Below, in pieces: positions 24,647 to 32,614 of a stretch of 64,000 nucleotides of DNA. Origin of the DNA: Herbiconiux sp. SALV-R1 (lineage in GTDB: Bacteria > Actinomycetota > Actinomycetes > Actinomycetales > Microbacteriaceae); assembly GCF_013113715.1 (NCBI RefSeq), contig NZ_CP053344.1, forward strand, positions 2,418,001-2,482,000, given 5' to 3'. The notes beneath the pieces are model-generated. The model had not been told where the DNA came from, did no database searches, and was given only the letters and a program-made list of their open reading frames with translations. The position numbers and the translations under genes are program-made. Numbering within the stretch: the stretch's first letter is position 1; each line of letters opens with the position of its first letter.

Positions 24647-25911
24647 TGGTCGTCGAGGGTGGCCTGGATGGCCGCCTGTCCGTCGGAGAGGAGGCTCGCG
24701 ATGTCTCCACCCGCGAGGGCCTTCTGGGTCACCACGTCCATCTCAGTGAGCACGTCGGAGCTGTTCACGACGCCCGGGAGCAGCGCCCGGCTGGTGCCGG
24801 AGATCTCGGTGAGGGCGGCGACGGTGGGGTTCGACGCGACGGCCGAGGCGGGGATGTCGGTGCGCAGCGGCGGCCATCCCGAGCCGAGCGACCACTCGGT
24901 GGCGACGTCTTCGGAGAAGAAGTAGGAGAAGAACTTCTCGGCGGCGGCGACCTTGGCGTCGTCGGCCTGCGCGGTGATGCCCATCGAGACGCCGATGGCG
25001 GAGGCCGCCTGGTCGACGGGGCCGGCCGGGATGGCCGCGATGCCGTAGTCGATGCTGTTCTCGGTGGCGATCGACGACATCCACGGCCCGCCGATGGTCA
25101 TCGCGACCTTGCCCGAAGAGAACAGGCCATCGGCTCCCACGCCATCGACCCCGGTGGGCGAGATCTTGTCGTTCGCCACCGCGTCGGCCCAGTACTTGAG
25201 GGTCTCGGCGTTCTCGGGCGAGTCGAGCACAGCGGTGGTGCCGTCTTCGACGATGTCGCCGCCGTTGCCGTAGAACAGGCTCGGCCACACGCCGTTGGCC
25301 ACGGTGGCGTGGTCGGGCAGCACCATGCCGTACTGCTCGGGGGTGCCGTCGCCGTTCTCGTCGACGGTGAGCTTCTTGGCGGTGTCGACCCACTCGTCCC
25401 AGGTGGTGGGGAAGGCGGTGATGCCGGCGGCGTCGAACAGCGCCTTGTTGTAGTAGACCGCGAGGGGCACGAAACCGGTCGGCACGCCGTACGCGGTGCC
25501 GTCGACGGTCTCCATCTCGACCGCCTGCGGGTTGAGCTCGGCGGTGTTGCTGTCGGCGGAGGCGTAGAAGTCGGTGAGGTCGGTGAACGCGCCCTTGGCG
25601 GCGTAGACCGGGAGCCGTTCTGCGGGCATGGCCACCACATCCGGACCCTGATCGGCCGAGAGCGCGGTGAGCAGGGTGTCGTCGATGACGGCCCAGGTCT
25701 TCACCTCGGTGCTCACCTCCACCTCGTCTTGCGAGGCGTTGAAGTCATCGATGATGCCCTGCAGCACGTCACCGTCGGCCTCGGTGTAGCCGTGCCAGAA
25801 GGTCAGCCGCACGGGCCCGTCGGAGGCCGAGCCGGAGTCGCCGGAGGAGCAGGCGGCGAGCCCGAGGGAGGCGGTGGCCAGTACGGCTGCCGCGGCGAGG
25901 AGCTTTTTCAT
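24643..25911 (-). CDS. Sugar-binding lipoprotein of ABC importer
   Basis: 422 residues. A signal peptide ends in the lipobox LAAC with Cys21 as the lipidation site. The mature part is a family-1 extracellular solute-binding protein, with RLTFWHGYTEADGD near the start and CUT1-type motifs such as KVAMTIGGPWMSSI and the aromatic SLGSGWPPLRTD near the end. AAAGG lies 6 nt before the ATG. First gene of a five-gene operon (binding protein, two permeases, GH1, GH51). The GH51 partner points to arabinose-containing oligosaccharides as substrate; that part is inferred. Confidence 0.95.
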   Translation of the reverse strand: MKKLLAAAAVLATASLGLAACSSGDSGSASDGPVRLTFWHGYTEADGDVLQGIIDDFNASQDEVEVSTEVKTWAVIDDTLLTALSADQGPDVVAMPAERLPVYAAKGAFTDLTDFYASADSNTAELNPQAVEMETVDGTAYGVPTGFVPLAVYYNKALFDAAGITAFPTTWDEWVDTAKKLTVDENGDGTPEQYGMVLPDHATVANGVWPSLFYGNGGDIVEDGTTAVLDSPENAETLKYWADAVANDKISPTGVDGVGADGLFSSGKVAMTIGGPWMSSIATENSIDYGIAAIPAGPVDQAASAIGVSMGITAQADDAKVAAAEKFFSYFFSEDVATEWSLGSGWPPLRTDIPASAVASNPTVAALTEISGTSRALLPGVVNSSDVLTEMDVVTQKALAGGDIASLLSDGQAAIQATLDDQ

Positions 25912-25983
25912 GGGAGGCCTTTCTGCTCGGCGACTGCTGTGTCGGCCGGCGGGACGTCATCGTCAGGGTCGGGATGCGGTGCT

Positions 25984-26010
25984 TTACAACGTTGTAAGTA
26001 AACGTTGTAA
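25984..26010. promoter_or_regulatory. LacI operators upstream of the sugar-use operon
   Basis: TTACAACGTTGTAA (25984-25997) is a perfect 14-bp palindrome with a central CG. A second, imperfect copy with the same AACGTT core is centred at 26003/26004. The same sequence occurs upstream of the LacI gene (27103-27116). This is the form expected for a LacI-family operator. Confidence 0.9.
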
Positions 26011-26048
26011 AAACAATGTAGCCCGACGGTCGCAGAGTGTCAACGACC

Positions 26049-27068
26049 TCAGGCCGCGAGCGTCGCCGACTCGCGCACGACCACGTCGAAGTCGACCAGC
26101 ACCTGCTCGGGATGCGCTGGCCGCCCCGCCCCGGCGGCCATCCGCTGCACCAGCAGTTCCACCGCGCGCTGCGCGATCTGCTCGCGCCCGGGGTCGATGG
26201 TGGTGAGGCTCGGCACCGTGTACTGCGCCTCGTCGATGTTGTCGAAGCCGATCACCGCCACATCGTCGGGAACGCGGAGACCGTGCTCCTGCAGCACGCG
26301 CAGCGCACCGAGCGTGAGGGCGTCGTTGAGGCCGAACACCGCGTCGAACTCGGTACCCGACTCGATCAGGGCGCGCATCGAGGCCGCACCGTTGGCCCGG
26401 TGCCAGAGCGTGGTGAAGGTGACCAGCGCGGGGTCGAACGGGATGCCGGCCGCCGCGAGCGCCTCGGTGTAGCCCTGCAGGCGGAGCGCCGCCGAGCCGA
26501 GCACCTCGTTCTCGTGAGCGCCGATCACGGCGATGCGGCGTCGACCTGAGGCGATGAGGAACTCGGTCGCCGCCCGCGCGGCCTCGACGTTGCGCATGGT
26601 CACGTGGTCGACGGGGCCGTCGAAGATGCGCTCGCCGAGCAGCACCATCGGGTAGTCGACCTCGAGGTGGGCCGCGTCGTCCTGTCCCATGCCGAGCGGG
26701 CTGAAGATGAGGCCGTCGGTGAGGCGCATGCGCGGGCTCGTGAGCACGGCGATCTCGCGGTCGCGGTCGGCGCCGGTCTGCTCCACGAGCACGACGAGGT
26801 CGTGCGCCGCCGCCCGTGCGATCACCGCGTCGGCCAGCTCGGCGAAATAGCTGAGGCTGAGCTCGGGGAGCACCAGGCCGATGACCCCACTGCGGCCCGA
26901 GCGGAGGCTCCGCGCCGAGAGGTTCGGCTGGTAGCCGAGCTCGTCGATCGCGGCCTGCACGCGGCGCCTGGTCTCGGGGCGGATGTGCGCGAAGTTGTTG
27001 ACCACGTTCGACACCGTCTTGATCGACACCCCGGCGAGCTGAGCCACGTCATGCAGTGTCGCCGCCAT
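26049..27068 (-). CDS. LacI-family transcriptional repressor
   Basis: 339 residues: an N-terminal HTH (TLHDVAQLAGVSIKTVSNVVNN, ~4-25) with hinge (to ~60), then a periplasmic-binding-protein-like sensor domain. It lies just upstream of the sugar-use operon in the same direction, but the operators before both genes argue for separate promoters with shared control. Derepression by an imported arabinoside or beta-glycoside, or its breakdown product, is inferred. The gene also lies behind its own operator, so it is autoregulated. Confidence 0.95.
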   Translation of the reverse strand: MAATLHDVAQLAGVSIKTVSNVVNNFAHIRPETRRRVQAAIDELGYQPNLSARSLRSGRSGVIGLVLPELSLSYFAELADAVIARAAAHDLVVLVEQTGADRDREIAVLTSPRMRLTDGLIFSPLGMGQDDAAHLEVDYPMVLLGERIFDGPVDHVTMRNVEAARAATEFLIASGRRRIAVIGAHENEVLGSAALRLQGYTEALAAAGIPFDPALVTFTTLWHRANGAASMRALIESGTEFDAVFGLNDALTLGALRVLQEHGLRVPDDVAVIGFDNIDEAQYTVPSLTTIDPGREQIAQRAVELLVQRMAAGAGRPAHPEQVLVDFDVVVRESATLAA

Positions 27069-27102
27069 CGCCTGCCCTCCGTCGGTATGCCGCGCCTCGA
27101 TG

Positions 27103-27116
27103 ATACAACGTTGTAA
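27103..27116. promoter_or_regulatory. LacI operator upstream of the repressor gene
   Basis: ATACAACGTTGTAA differs from the operon operator at one base. It lies 35 bp upstream of the LacI start, in line with autoregulation. Confidence 0.9.
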
Positions 27117-27192
27117 CCCGTCGCGGATGACCCGGCCACGCTGGCACGATTGCCTAACCTGAGCTTTTCTCTACGAATACGGGTGAAATGCG

Positions 27193-27870
27193 ATGACCGT
27201 TTCCATATTCGAAGGTGATGGATTCGATGATTCCGCACTTCGCGACCACTACCTCAACTCGTCAGGCCGGATCGCTCACGTCGACGAGAGTTATCGAGCG
27301 CCACGCCAAGCACGCGGTGATGCGTTCTACCTGCTGACCGCCGTTGTATTCGAGCGCGATCGCATAGCGGCAGTCAGAGCCAAGCTCCGCGAGATCGCCG
27401 AGGTCGAGCGGTGGCACACGACCGACCAGGGCCGGGACGACCGTGGCCGAGCGAAGATCCTCAAGATGGCGCGCTACCTGGCTTCCAGTTCCGCAAGCGT
27501 GATCGTGGCGCAGTCGGAGATCTCGCCGTCCGACGGTGACGCCGAGCTCGCACGCAGACAGTGCTTCGCGACCTTGCTCGGTGACCTCTGCGCTCGGGGC
27601 GAGATCGCCCGCAACGGGCTGGTCGTGGTGGAACGACGGCGCGACTTCGGCCAACGCGCGCTCGACCAGAAGACTCTGCATCGTTTGCGGAGCACCGGCA
27701 CGATCCATCGGAACCTGCTCGTCCATCAGGCTTCTCCGGGTGGTGAATGCATGCTGTGGGCACCGGACGTCGTCGCGTGGTCAGCACGTCAGATGGTCGT
27801 GCGGAATAACAAGGTGTACGTGGAACCTCTCGCGCGAGCCCGCTCCGTGCGCATCATCAGGGTGCGTTAA
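27193..27870 (+). CDS. DUF3800-like protein
   Basis: 225 residues. RIAHVDESYR near residue 27, with a DES motif in the first strand, followed by AFYLLTAVVF, matches the opening of DUF3800 proteins, RNase H-like predicted hydrolases. A later APDVVAWSARQ resembles the family's C-terminal helix. The DNA is clearly lower in G+C than its neighbours, with common A/T-ending codons, pointing to recent transfer. No ribosome binding site is obvious before the ATG at 27193. DUF3800 genes are often found with small structured RNAs, and a pseudoknot-forming element lies just downstream here. Function is unknown. Confidence 0.75.
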   Translation: MTVSIFEGDGFDDSALRDHYLNSSGRIAHVDESYRAPRQARGDAFYLLTAVVFERDRIAAVRAKLREIAEVERWHTTDQGRDDRGRAKILKMARYLASSSASVIVAQSEISPSDGDAELARRQCFATLLGDLCARGEIARNGLVVVERRRDFGQRALDQKTLHRLRSTGTIHRNLLVHQASPGGECMLWAPDVVAWSARQMVVRNNKVYVEPLARARSVRIIRVR

Positions 27871-27970
27871 AGACGCAACCCCCGGCTGCCGCAGCTACAC
27901 CAGGGGTCCTCACACCTGTCCGACCTAAGCCAGAGAGATGAGATTTGCTTAGACAATTCTCTCACGGACG
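27871..27970 (+). ncRNA. Predicted structured RNA with a pseudoknot downstream of the DUF3800-like gene
   Basis: The core is an H-type pseudoknot: CTAAGC (27925-27930) pairs with GCTTAG (27947-27952), and GAGAGA (27933-27938) pairs with TCTCTC (27958-27963). Both are enclosed by GTCCG/CGGAC (27918-27922 with 27965-27969). A second hairpin, ACCCC/GGGGT (27878-27882 with 27903-27907), precedes it. The region is non-coding in every frame I checked. RNA families near DUF3800 genes have been described; whether this belongs to one cannot be told from sequence alone. It starts directly after the stop, so it may share the gene's transcript. Confidence 0.45.
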
Positions 27971-27990
27971 AGTCGCTTGTCAACCCGCGG

Positions 27991-28937
27991 TCAGCCGACC
28001 TCGACGAGCACGCGCGGGAGTTCGAGGAGGAGTTCGCTGGCGAGGAAGCCGAGGGGGCCGACGGTGACGGCGAGGCGGTCGGCGGCCGCGGCGTGGGCGT
28101 AGGTGGCCCAGACGGCTGCCTCCTCGGGGGCGACACCGCGGGCGCAGAGGCCCGCGATCGCTCCGGAGAGCACGTCGCCGCTGCCGGAGGTGCCGAGGCC
28201 GCCGTGGCCGGTGCCGATCAGCCAGAGGCGGCCGTCGGGATGCGCGACCCGGCTCTGACACGAGACCACGGCATCGTAGGCACGGGCGAGGGCGCGCACG
28301 GTGCGGTCGATGTCGTCGTCGGAGTCGTCATCACCCGAACTCGAGCCCCCGCCGGAGGCGCCACCGCCCGAGTCGCCCTCGTCGAGCGCCTCGAGCAGCA
28401 TCGTCGCCTCGCCCGGGTTGGGCGTGAGCACCAGCCTGCCCGCGAAAGCCGTGCGCGCATCCGATCGCGGCAGCACCCCCAGGGCGTAGGCGTCGAGCAC
28501 GATCGTCGCCTCGTCACCGACCAGCCCCGGCAGCAGGTCGAGCATGCCGAGGGTCTGCTCGGCATCGTCGAGCCGGGGCCGACGAGCACCGCGTCTGCAG
28601 GCTCGAGGTCGTCGCGGGCGGCCTCGATCGAGGAGCCCACGATCTGCCCGTCGTGCTCCGCCAGCGCCACCACGCCGCTCTCCCGCAGGGCGACGGCGGC
28701 GGTGATCGCCGCGCCCTCGGACAGCGCGACGGTGAGGCGCCCGGCGCCGACCCGCAGCGACGCTTCGGCGGCGAGCAGCGCGGCGCCCGGCGACCGTCGG
28801 TCTCCGCCGACCACCACCACCTGGCCGCGGTCGTACTTCGAGGCGCCCGCCGAGGGGAGCTCCCACTCCCGCAGCACCGCCGGCGTCACGACGACGGGCG
28901 CGGTCTCGGCGTCGGGGTGCTCAGTGGGCCCGCTCAT
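27991..28937 (-). pseudogene. nnrD: ADP/ATP-dependent NAD(P)H-hydrate dehydratase, frameshifted
   Basis: Two frames together make one full enzyme. The first (from the ATG at 28937 behind GGGAG) carries TPAVLREWELPSAGASKYDRGQ and the nucleotide strand VVVVGGDRRSPGAALLAAE, running to ADAVLVGPGS. Near 28572 a one-base loss in GGCCCCGG-CTC moves the reading to another frame, which continues DDAEQTLGMLDLLPGLVG and ends with the catalytic GTSGSGDVLSGAIAG loop. The enzyme repairs hydrated NADH and NADPH. A Gly/Ser/Asp insert (~SGGGASGGGSSSGDDDSDDD) sits in the second half. The break may be real or an assembly error; both halves are otherwise intact. Confidence 0.85.
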
Positions 28938-29667
28938 CGGTGTCTCCCTTGTGCTCGGTGGTCTCGACACCCTGTCGATCGAGATGGTCGTGCGCGGCGA
29001 ACTCCGCCAGTGTCCACAGCCCTTCACCGTCCGGGCGTTCGAGCCGGGTGACGGAGGCGTTCGTCACGACGTTGCCGCGCGCGAAATCGAGCAGCTCCTG
29101 CTCGCCGAGCCCCGTGCAGACGGCGAGGAACAGAATCACGACGGCGTCGTGGGCCACGACGAGCAGCGTGCCTCCGTCGCCTGCCCGGTCGACGCCGGCG
29201 TCGCCGAGGAAGGAACGGATGCGCAGCGCGACATCCGCCCACGACTCACCTCCCGGCGGGCGGTGGTAGAACTTGCCCAGGTGCCGCCGCCGCGCGGCCT
29301 CCTCGGGGTAGCGCCGCTCGACGCCGAGCGCGGTGAGCCGGTCGAGGATGCCGAGCTCGCGATCGCGCAGCCTCTCATCGACGCGCGGAGCCAGCCTGAG
29401 ACCCGCGACAGCGACCGCGAGCTCGGTGGTCTGCCGGGCCCGCAGGTACGGCGAACTCCAGATCGCGGCCGGAACCCCGTCGGAGGCGTGCTCCGCGAGC
29501 CAGGTGCCGAACGCCGCAGCCTGCTCCTCGCCGGTCGCCGAGAGCGGCACGTCGGCGTCTCGCCACTCGACGTCGATGGTCTCGGCGCCGCTTCGTTGCG
29601 CGGCTGTCGCGATCGGGTTCGCCTCGCTCTCGCCGTGCCTGACCAGCCAGATCTCGCTCGCGCCCAT
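28921..29667 (-). CDS. Histidine phosphatase family protein (phosphoglycerate-mutase-like)
   Basis: 248 residues from the ATG at 29667 (GTG one codon earlier). The catalytic RHGE box is in WLVRHGESEANP, with the second conserved His in LLVVAHDAVVI. RARQTTELA is also present. Such enzymes remove phosphate from sugars, phytate or other small molecules through a phosphohistidine; the substrate is not clear. TAGCGT lies 6 nt before the ATG. It overlaps the start of the dehydratase gene by 17 nt, so the two probably form one transcript. Confidence 0.9.
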   Translation of the reverse strand: MGASEIWLVRHGESEANPIATAAQRSGAETIDVEWRDADVPLSATGEEQAAAFGTWLAEHASDGVPAAIWSSPYLRARQTTELAVAVAGLRLAPRVDERLRDRELGILDRLTALGVERRYPEEAARRRHLGKFYHRPPGGESWADVALRIRSFLGDAGVDRAGDGGTLLVVAHDAVVILFLAVCTGLGEQELLDFARGNVVTNASVTRLERPDGEGLWTLAEFAAHDHLDRQGVETTEHKGDTDERAH

Positions 29668-29765
29668 CACCTCACGCTAGAACGAAGTGCGGCCCCCGCC
29701 TCCCCCCTTGACGGGGCGCCCGTGGGCGCACAGTCGGAGGATGGCGAGGGCCGGGCCGAGCCGGG

Positions 29766-30164
29766 CTACTTCTTCTCGGTGACCACCACGGTGAAGGTGA
29801 GCGGCTGGATGCCGCCGTCGGAGTTGGTCATGGTGACCTCGGTCTCACCCACCCCCACGGCCTCGACGCCGGGGTTGAACTCGGCGCTGGAGTCGCTGCC
29901 GCCCTTGGTGAAGGTGGCGACGGCGGTGTCGGCGACCTCTCCGGAGTAGCTGTCGGTGGCGAGGTCGCCGGTGTTGATGTTGAGCACCTGGCCGACCACG
30001 AGGTCGACGGTCTCGCCCTGGAGGTCGTTCGCCTCCATCGTGACCGGGGCGATGACGTCGCCGCCGTCGGGGGTGTCGGCGGTGTTCGAGGAGGCGGTGC
30101 AGGCGCTGAGCCCGGCCGCCGCGACCACGATGGCGGCCGCCGCGAGGATTCTGGTGAGAGTCAT
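29766..30164 (-). CDS. Small secreted lipoprotein of unknown function
   Basis: 132 residues. A signal peptide (MTLTRILAAAAIVVAAAGL) ends in the lipobox LSAC, Cys22. The mature part is Asp/Thr/Val-rich with the pattern VDLVVGQVLNINTGD and VGETEVTMTNS, which suggests a single immunoglobulin-like or chagasin-like beta domain. GATACT lies 6 nt before the ATG, a leaderless start. No homologue was recognised. It follows TerC in the same direction with a 35-bp gap. Confidence 0.8.
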   Translation of the reverse strand: MTLTRILAAAAIVVAAAGLSACTASSNTADTPDGGDVIAPVTMEANDLQGETVDLVVGQVLNINTGDLATDSYSGEVADTAVATFTKGGSDSSAEFNPGVEAVGVGETEVTMTNSDGGIQPLTFTVVVTEKK

Positions 30165-30199
30165 GGCGTCAGTATCCCAGTCGCGGCGGCCGCCGCGGG

Positions 30200-31240
30200 T
30201 CACGATCCGGACACGCGCTCCGGCTCGCCGGCGCCCGTGGTCGGGTCGCCGAGGGCCTTCTCGTCGGTGCCGGCCTTCTTGTCGTTGCGGGTCTTCAGCA
30301 GGCTCGCCACCGTCGCGACGGTGATGGTGGCCCCGATGAACAGCAACGAGAACCAGATCGGGATCTCGGGCACCCACAGCAGCGGCTCGCCACCGTTGAT
30401 GAAGGGCAGCTCGTTGACGTGCAGCGCGTGGAAGACGAGCTTCAGCCCGATGAAGGCGAGGATGACGGCGAGACCCTGCGACAGGTACACCAGCCGCTCG
30501 AGCAGCCCGCCGATGAGGAAGAACAGCTGTCGGAGCCCCATCAGCGCGAAGGCGTTCGCCGTGAACACGAGGTACGCCTCCTCGGTGAGCCCGTAGATGG
30601 CGGGGATGGAGTCGACGGCGAACACCAGGTCGATGAATCCGATGGCCACGATGGTGAGCAGCATCGGGGTGACGAAGCGCTTGCCGCTCTTCAGCACGGT
30701 GAGCTTGTCGTCGTGGTACTCGTCGGTGACGGGGAGGATGCGGCGCACCAGCTTCATGAAGCGGCCGTCGGCGGGGTTCGACTCGTGGTTCGAGAACGCC
30801 TGACGCCAGGCCAGGAACAGCAGCAGAGCGCCGAAGACGTAGAAGATCCACGACAGGTTCTCGATGAGCGTGGCGCCGATGGCGATGAAGCCGCCGCGCA
30901 GGATGAGGGCGATGACGATGCCGATCATCAGCACCTTCTGCTGGTAGGCCTTCGGCACCGCGAAGCCGCTCATGACGATGAGGAAGACGAACAGGTTGTC
31001 GATCGACAGCGCCTTCTCGGTGAGGTAGCCGGCGAAGTACTCGCCGCCGTAGGTCCAGCCGGAGAAGATGCCGACGCCGACGCCGAACAGCACGGCGAGC
31101 CCGATGTAGAACGCGGACCAGCGGGCCGACTCCCCGATGGAGGGTTCGTGCGGCTTGCGCACGTGGGCGAAGAACTCGTAGACGAAGAAGGCGATCGTCA
31201 CGGCGATCGTGATGATCCAGACGAGAGGGGTGATCTGCAC
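30200..31240 (-). CDS. terC: TerC-family membrane protein (Alx-like Mn2+ exporter)
   Basis: 346 residues from the GTG at 31240, preferred because GGAG lies 6 nt upstream; a TTG at 31252 lacks a site. About eight to nine membrane helices, with the TerC hallmark EKALSIDNLFVF and a second acidic motif LVFAVDSIPAIYG, residues that coordinate metal. A His/Lys/Asp loop (HDDKLTVLKSGKRF) and an Asp/Lys/Glu tail end the protein. The upstream yybP-ykoY-type riboswitch makes Mn2+ export the most likely role. TerC is not linked here to tellurite genes. Confidence 0.95.
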   Translation of the reverse strand: MQITPLVWIITIAVTIAFFVYEFFAHVRKPHEPSIGESARWSAFYIGLAVLFGVGVGIFSGWTYGGEYFAGYLTEKALSIDNLFVFLIVMSGFAVPKAYQQKVLMIGIVIALILRGGFIAIGATLIENLSWIFYVFGALLLFLAWRQAFSNHESNPADGRFMKLVRRILPVTDEYHDDKLTVLKSGKRFVTPMLLTIVAIGFIDLVFAVDSIPAIYGLTEEAYLVFTANAFALMGLRQLFFLIGGLLERLVYLSQGLAVILAFIGLKLVFHALHVNELPFINGGEPLLWVPEIPIWFSLLFIGATITVATVASLLKTRNDKKAGTDEKALGDPTTGAGEPERVSGS

Positions 31241-31261
31241 GGCGTGCTCCAAGGGTCGGCG

Positions 31262-31379
31262 GACTGCGGTCTGCCAAGGTCTCCTCCATACCGGCCGAAG
31301 CCGGTACCGATGGCCCGGGACGCATCGTCGAGTCCGTATTGGCGGGCCTACCGCAGTCGGGAGTACTCCCCTTGTGTGC
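31262..31379 (-). promoter_or_regulatory. yybP-ykoY (Mn2+) riboswitch of terC
   Basis: On the minus strand the leader holds GGGGAGTA near its 5' end and GGAGACCTTGG near its 3' end, the two most conserved loops of this riboswitch class. CAAGG and CCTTG pair as P1. In between are CGATGCG and the GGGCCATCGG-like arm. It lies just before terC, a classic target. A 9-nt stretch inside (ACTGCGGT) can also pair with one after P1 (ACCGCAGT), giving an alternative helix that could form the expression switch. Confidence 0.88.
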
Positions 31380-31452
31380 CCTCAGTGTATCCCGATTTCC
31401 TGGAGATCGGCTCATGCCCGAGCGGGAATGGAGGGCAGGGCACAGTGGAGCC

Positions 31453-32133
31453 ATGTCAGACTCCGTCGCCACGGCCGCGCTGGCCGATGTCTCCCTCCGC
31501 CTCGACGTCGCCCTCGGCATGGCGCCGCCCGCCCTCCGGCCCGTCTCGGCGGAGGCCGTCTTCTCCGGACCGGCCGTGCCGGTCGCCCACGTCGGCAGCG
31601 TCGACGTCATCCTCATGGCCATCGACGACGCCGCACCCGGGTCGGTGCTCGTGGTCGACAACGGCGGCCGCGACGACGAGGCCTGCGTCGGCGACCTCCT
31701 CACCCTCGAGGCGTCGAAGGCGGGCCTCGCCGGCATCGTCATCTGGGGCCGGCACCGCGACACCGCTCAGCTCCGCGAGATCGCGCTGCCGGTGTTCAGC
31801 CTGGGCGCGCATCCTTTCGGCCCCCGTTTCGCGCGAGCCCCCGGCGCTCCCGGCTCCCCCGTGTCGATCGCAGGCACGGTGGTGCGCGCCGGCGATCTCG
31901 TGGTGGCCGACGACGACGGCGTCGTGTTCGCGCCCGCCGACCGCGCCGAGGAGCTCGTGGCGGCAGCCCTCGCCCTGCAGCAGCTCGAGGGCTCGCAGGC
32001 GGAGCGGATGCGCGCCGGCGAGACCCTGCGCACCCAGCTCGACTTCGCCGCCTTCCGCGAGGCCCAGCGCACCGACCCCACCCTCACCCTCCGCGCCCAC
32101 CTGGCCCGCATCGCCAAGGCCATCGAGGTCTGA
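31453..32133 (+). CDS. RraA-like / HMG-aldolase family protein
   Basis: 226 residues. The RraA pattern is clear: SVLVVDNGGRDDEACVGDLLTLEA, then LAGIVIWGRHRDTAQLREIALPVFSLG, ending in VRAGDLVVADDDGVVFAP. These match the metal- and substrate-binding loops of RraA-fold proteins. Members either bind RNase E as inhibitors or act as aldolases/decarboxylases on 4-hydroxy-4-methyl-2-oxoglutarate-type substrates; conserved Arg and Asp favour an enzyme. CACAGT lies 6 nt before the ATG. Divergent from terC across the riboswitch region. Confidence 0.85.
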   Translation: MSDSVATAALADVSLRLDVALGMAPPALRPVSAEAVFSGPAVPVAHVGSVDVILMAIDDAAPGSVLVVDNGGRDDEACVGDLLTLEASKAGLAGIVIWGRHRDTAQLREIALPVFSLGAHPFGPRFARAPGAPGSPVSIAGTVVRAGDLVVADDDGVVFAPADRAEELVAAALALQQLEGSQAERMRAGETLRTQLDFAAFREAQRTDPTLTLRAHLARIAKAIEV

Positions 32134-32164
32134 CCCGGCTACCGGCCCGACAAGCCGCACGACC

Positions 32165-32581
32165 TCACAGCGCGGCGAGCCACTCCCCCCAGCGCGCCTT
32201 CCACGCGTCGGTCGAGCCCACGTCGGGAAGCTTCTCGTGGGTGACGGTGAGACGGATGCGGTCGCCGGCAGCCGGGTCGATCGTGAACATCAGCACGCCG
32301 AGTGGCTCGCCCGCGGCGTCGGCGAGGGAGAACCGCAGCGACTTCGAGGCGGGCTTCGACCGCAGCACGGTGGTGAACCCGGCGAGCAGCTGAGAGCGCC
32401 GCTCGTCGTCGAGCAACCTCCCGCGCAGCTCGTCGGCGTCGAGCTCGAGCAGCCGCGAGCGACTCACCGTGAAGGTGCCGCCGGGCATCTGCCCGGGCAG
32501 CCGCAGCCCCACGATGCGCTCGTAGCCCACGGTCACGCCCTGCGCCCACCAGCCGCTCAGCTGCGGATCGCTCTCCTGCAC
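32165..32581 (-). CDS. SRPBCC/AHSA1-like protein (N-terminus uncertain)
   Basis: 138 residues from GTG 32581. It begins mid-domain in family terms: GWWAQGVTVGYERIVGLR is normally preceded by another ~10 residues (GHPAIAAWVQESDPQ here), which lie in the same open frame with only CTG (32611) as a possible start. That start would be translationally coupled to the vWA gene stop at 32615. The middle reads PGQMPGGTFTVSRSR and the end LPDVGSTDAWKARWGEWLAAL, typical of a compact SRPBCC family. Ligand unknown. Confidence 0.7.
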   Translation of the reverse strand: MQESDPQLSGWWAQGVTVGYERIVGLRLPGQMPGGTFTVSRSRLLELDADELRGRLLDDERRSQLLAGFTTVLRSKPASKSLRFSLADAAGEPLGVLMFTIDPAAGDRIRLTVTHEKLPDVGSTDAWKARWGEWLAAL

Positions 32582-32614
32582 CCACGCGGCGATCGCGGGG
32601 TGACCGGTCAGCGG

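Noticed and set aside
27871-27990. tRNA or tmRNA fragment downstream of the DUF3800-like gene
   Set aside because: No acceptor-stem or T-arm pattern could be aligned; the helices found fit a pseudoknot instead.
30200-31252. Tellurite-resistance operon around terC
   Set aside because: No other ter genes are near, and a Mn2+-type riboswitch precedes it.
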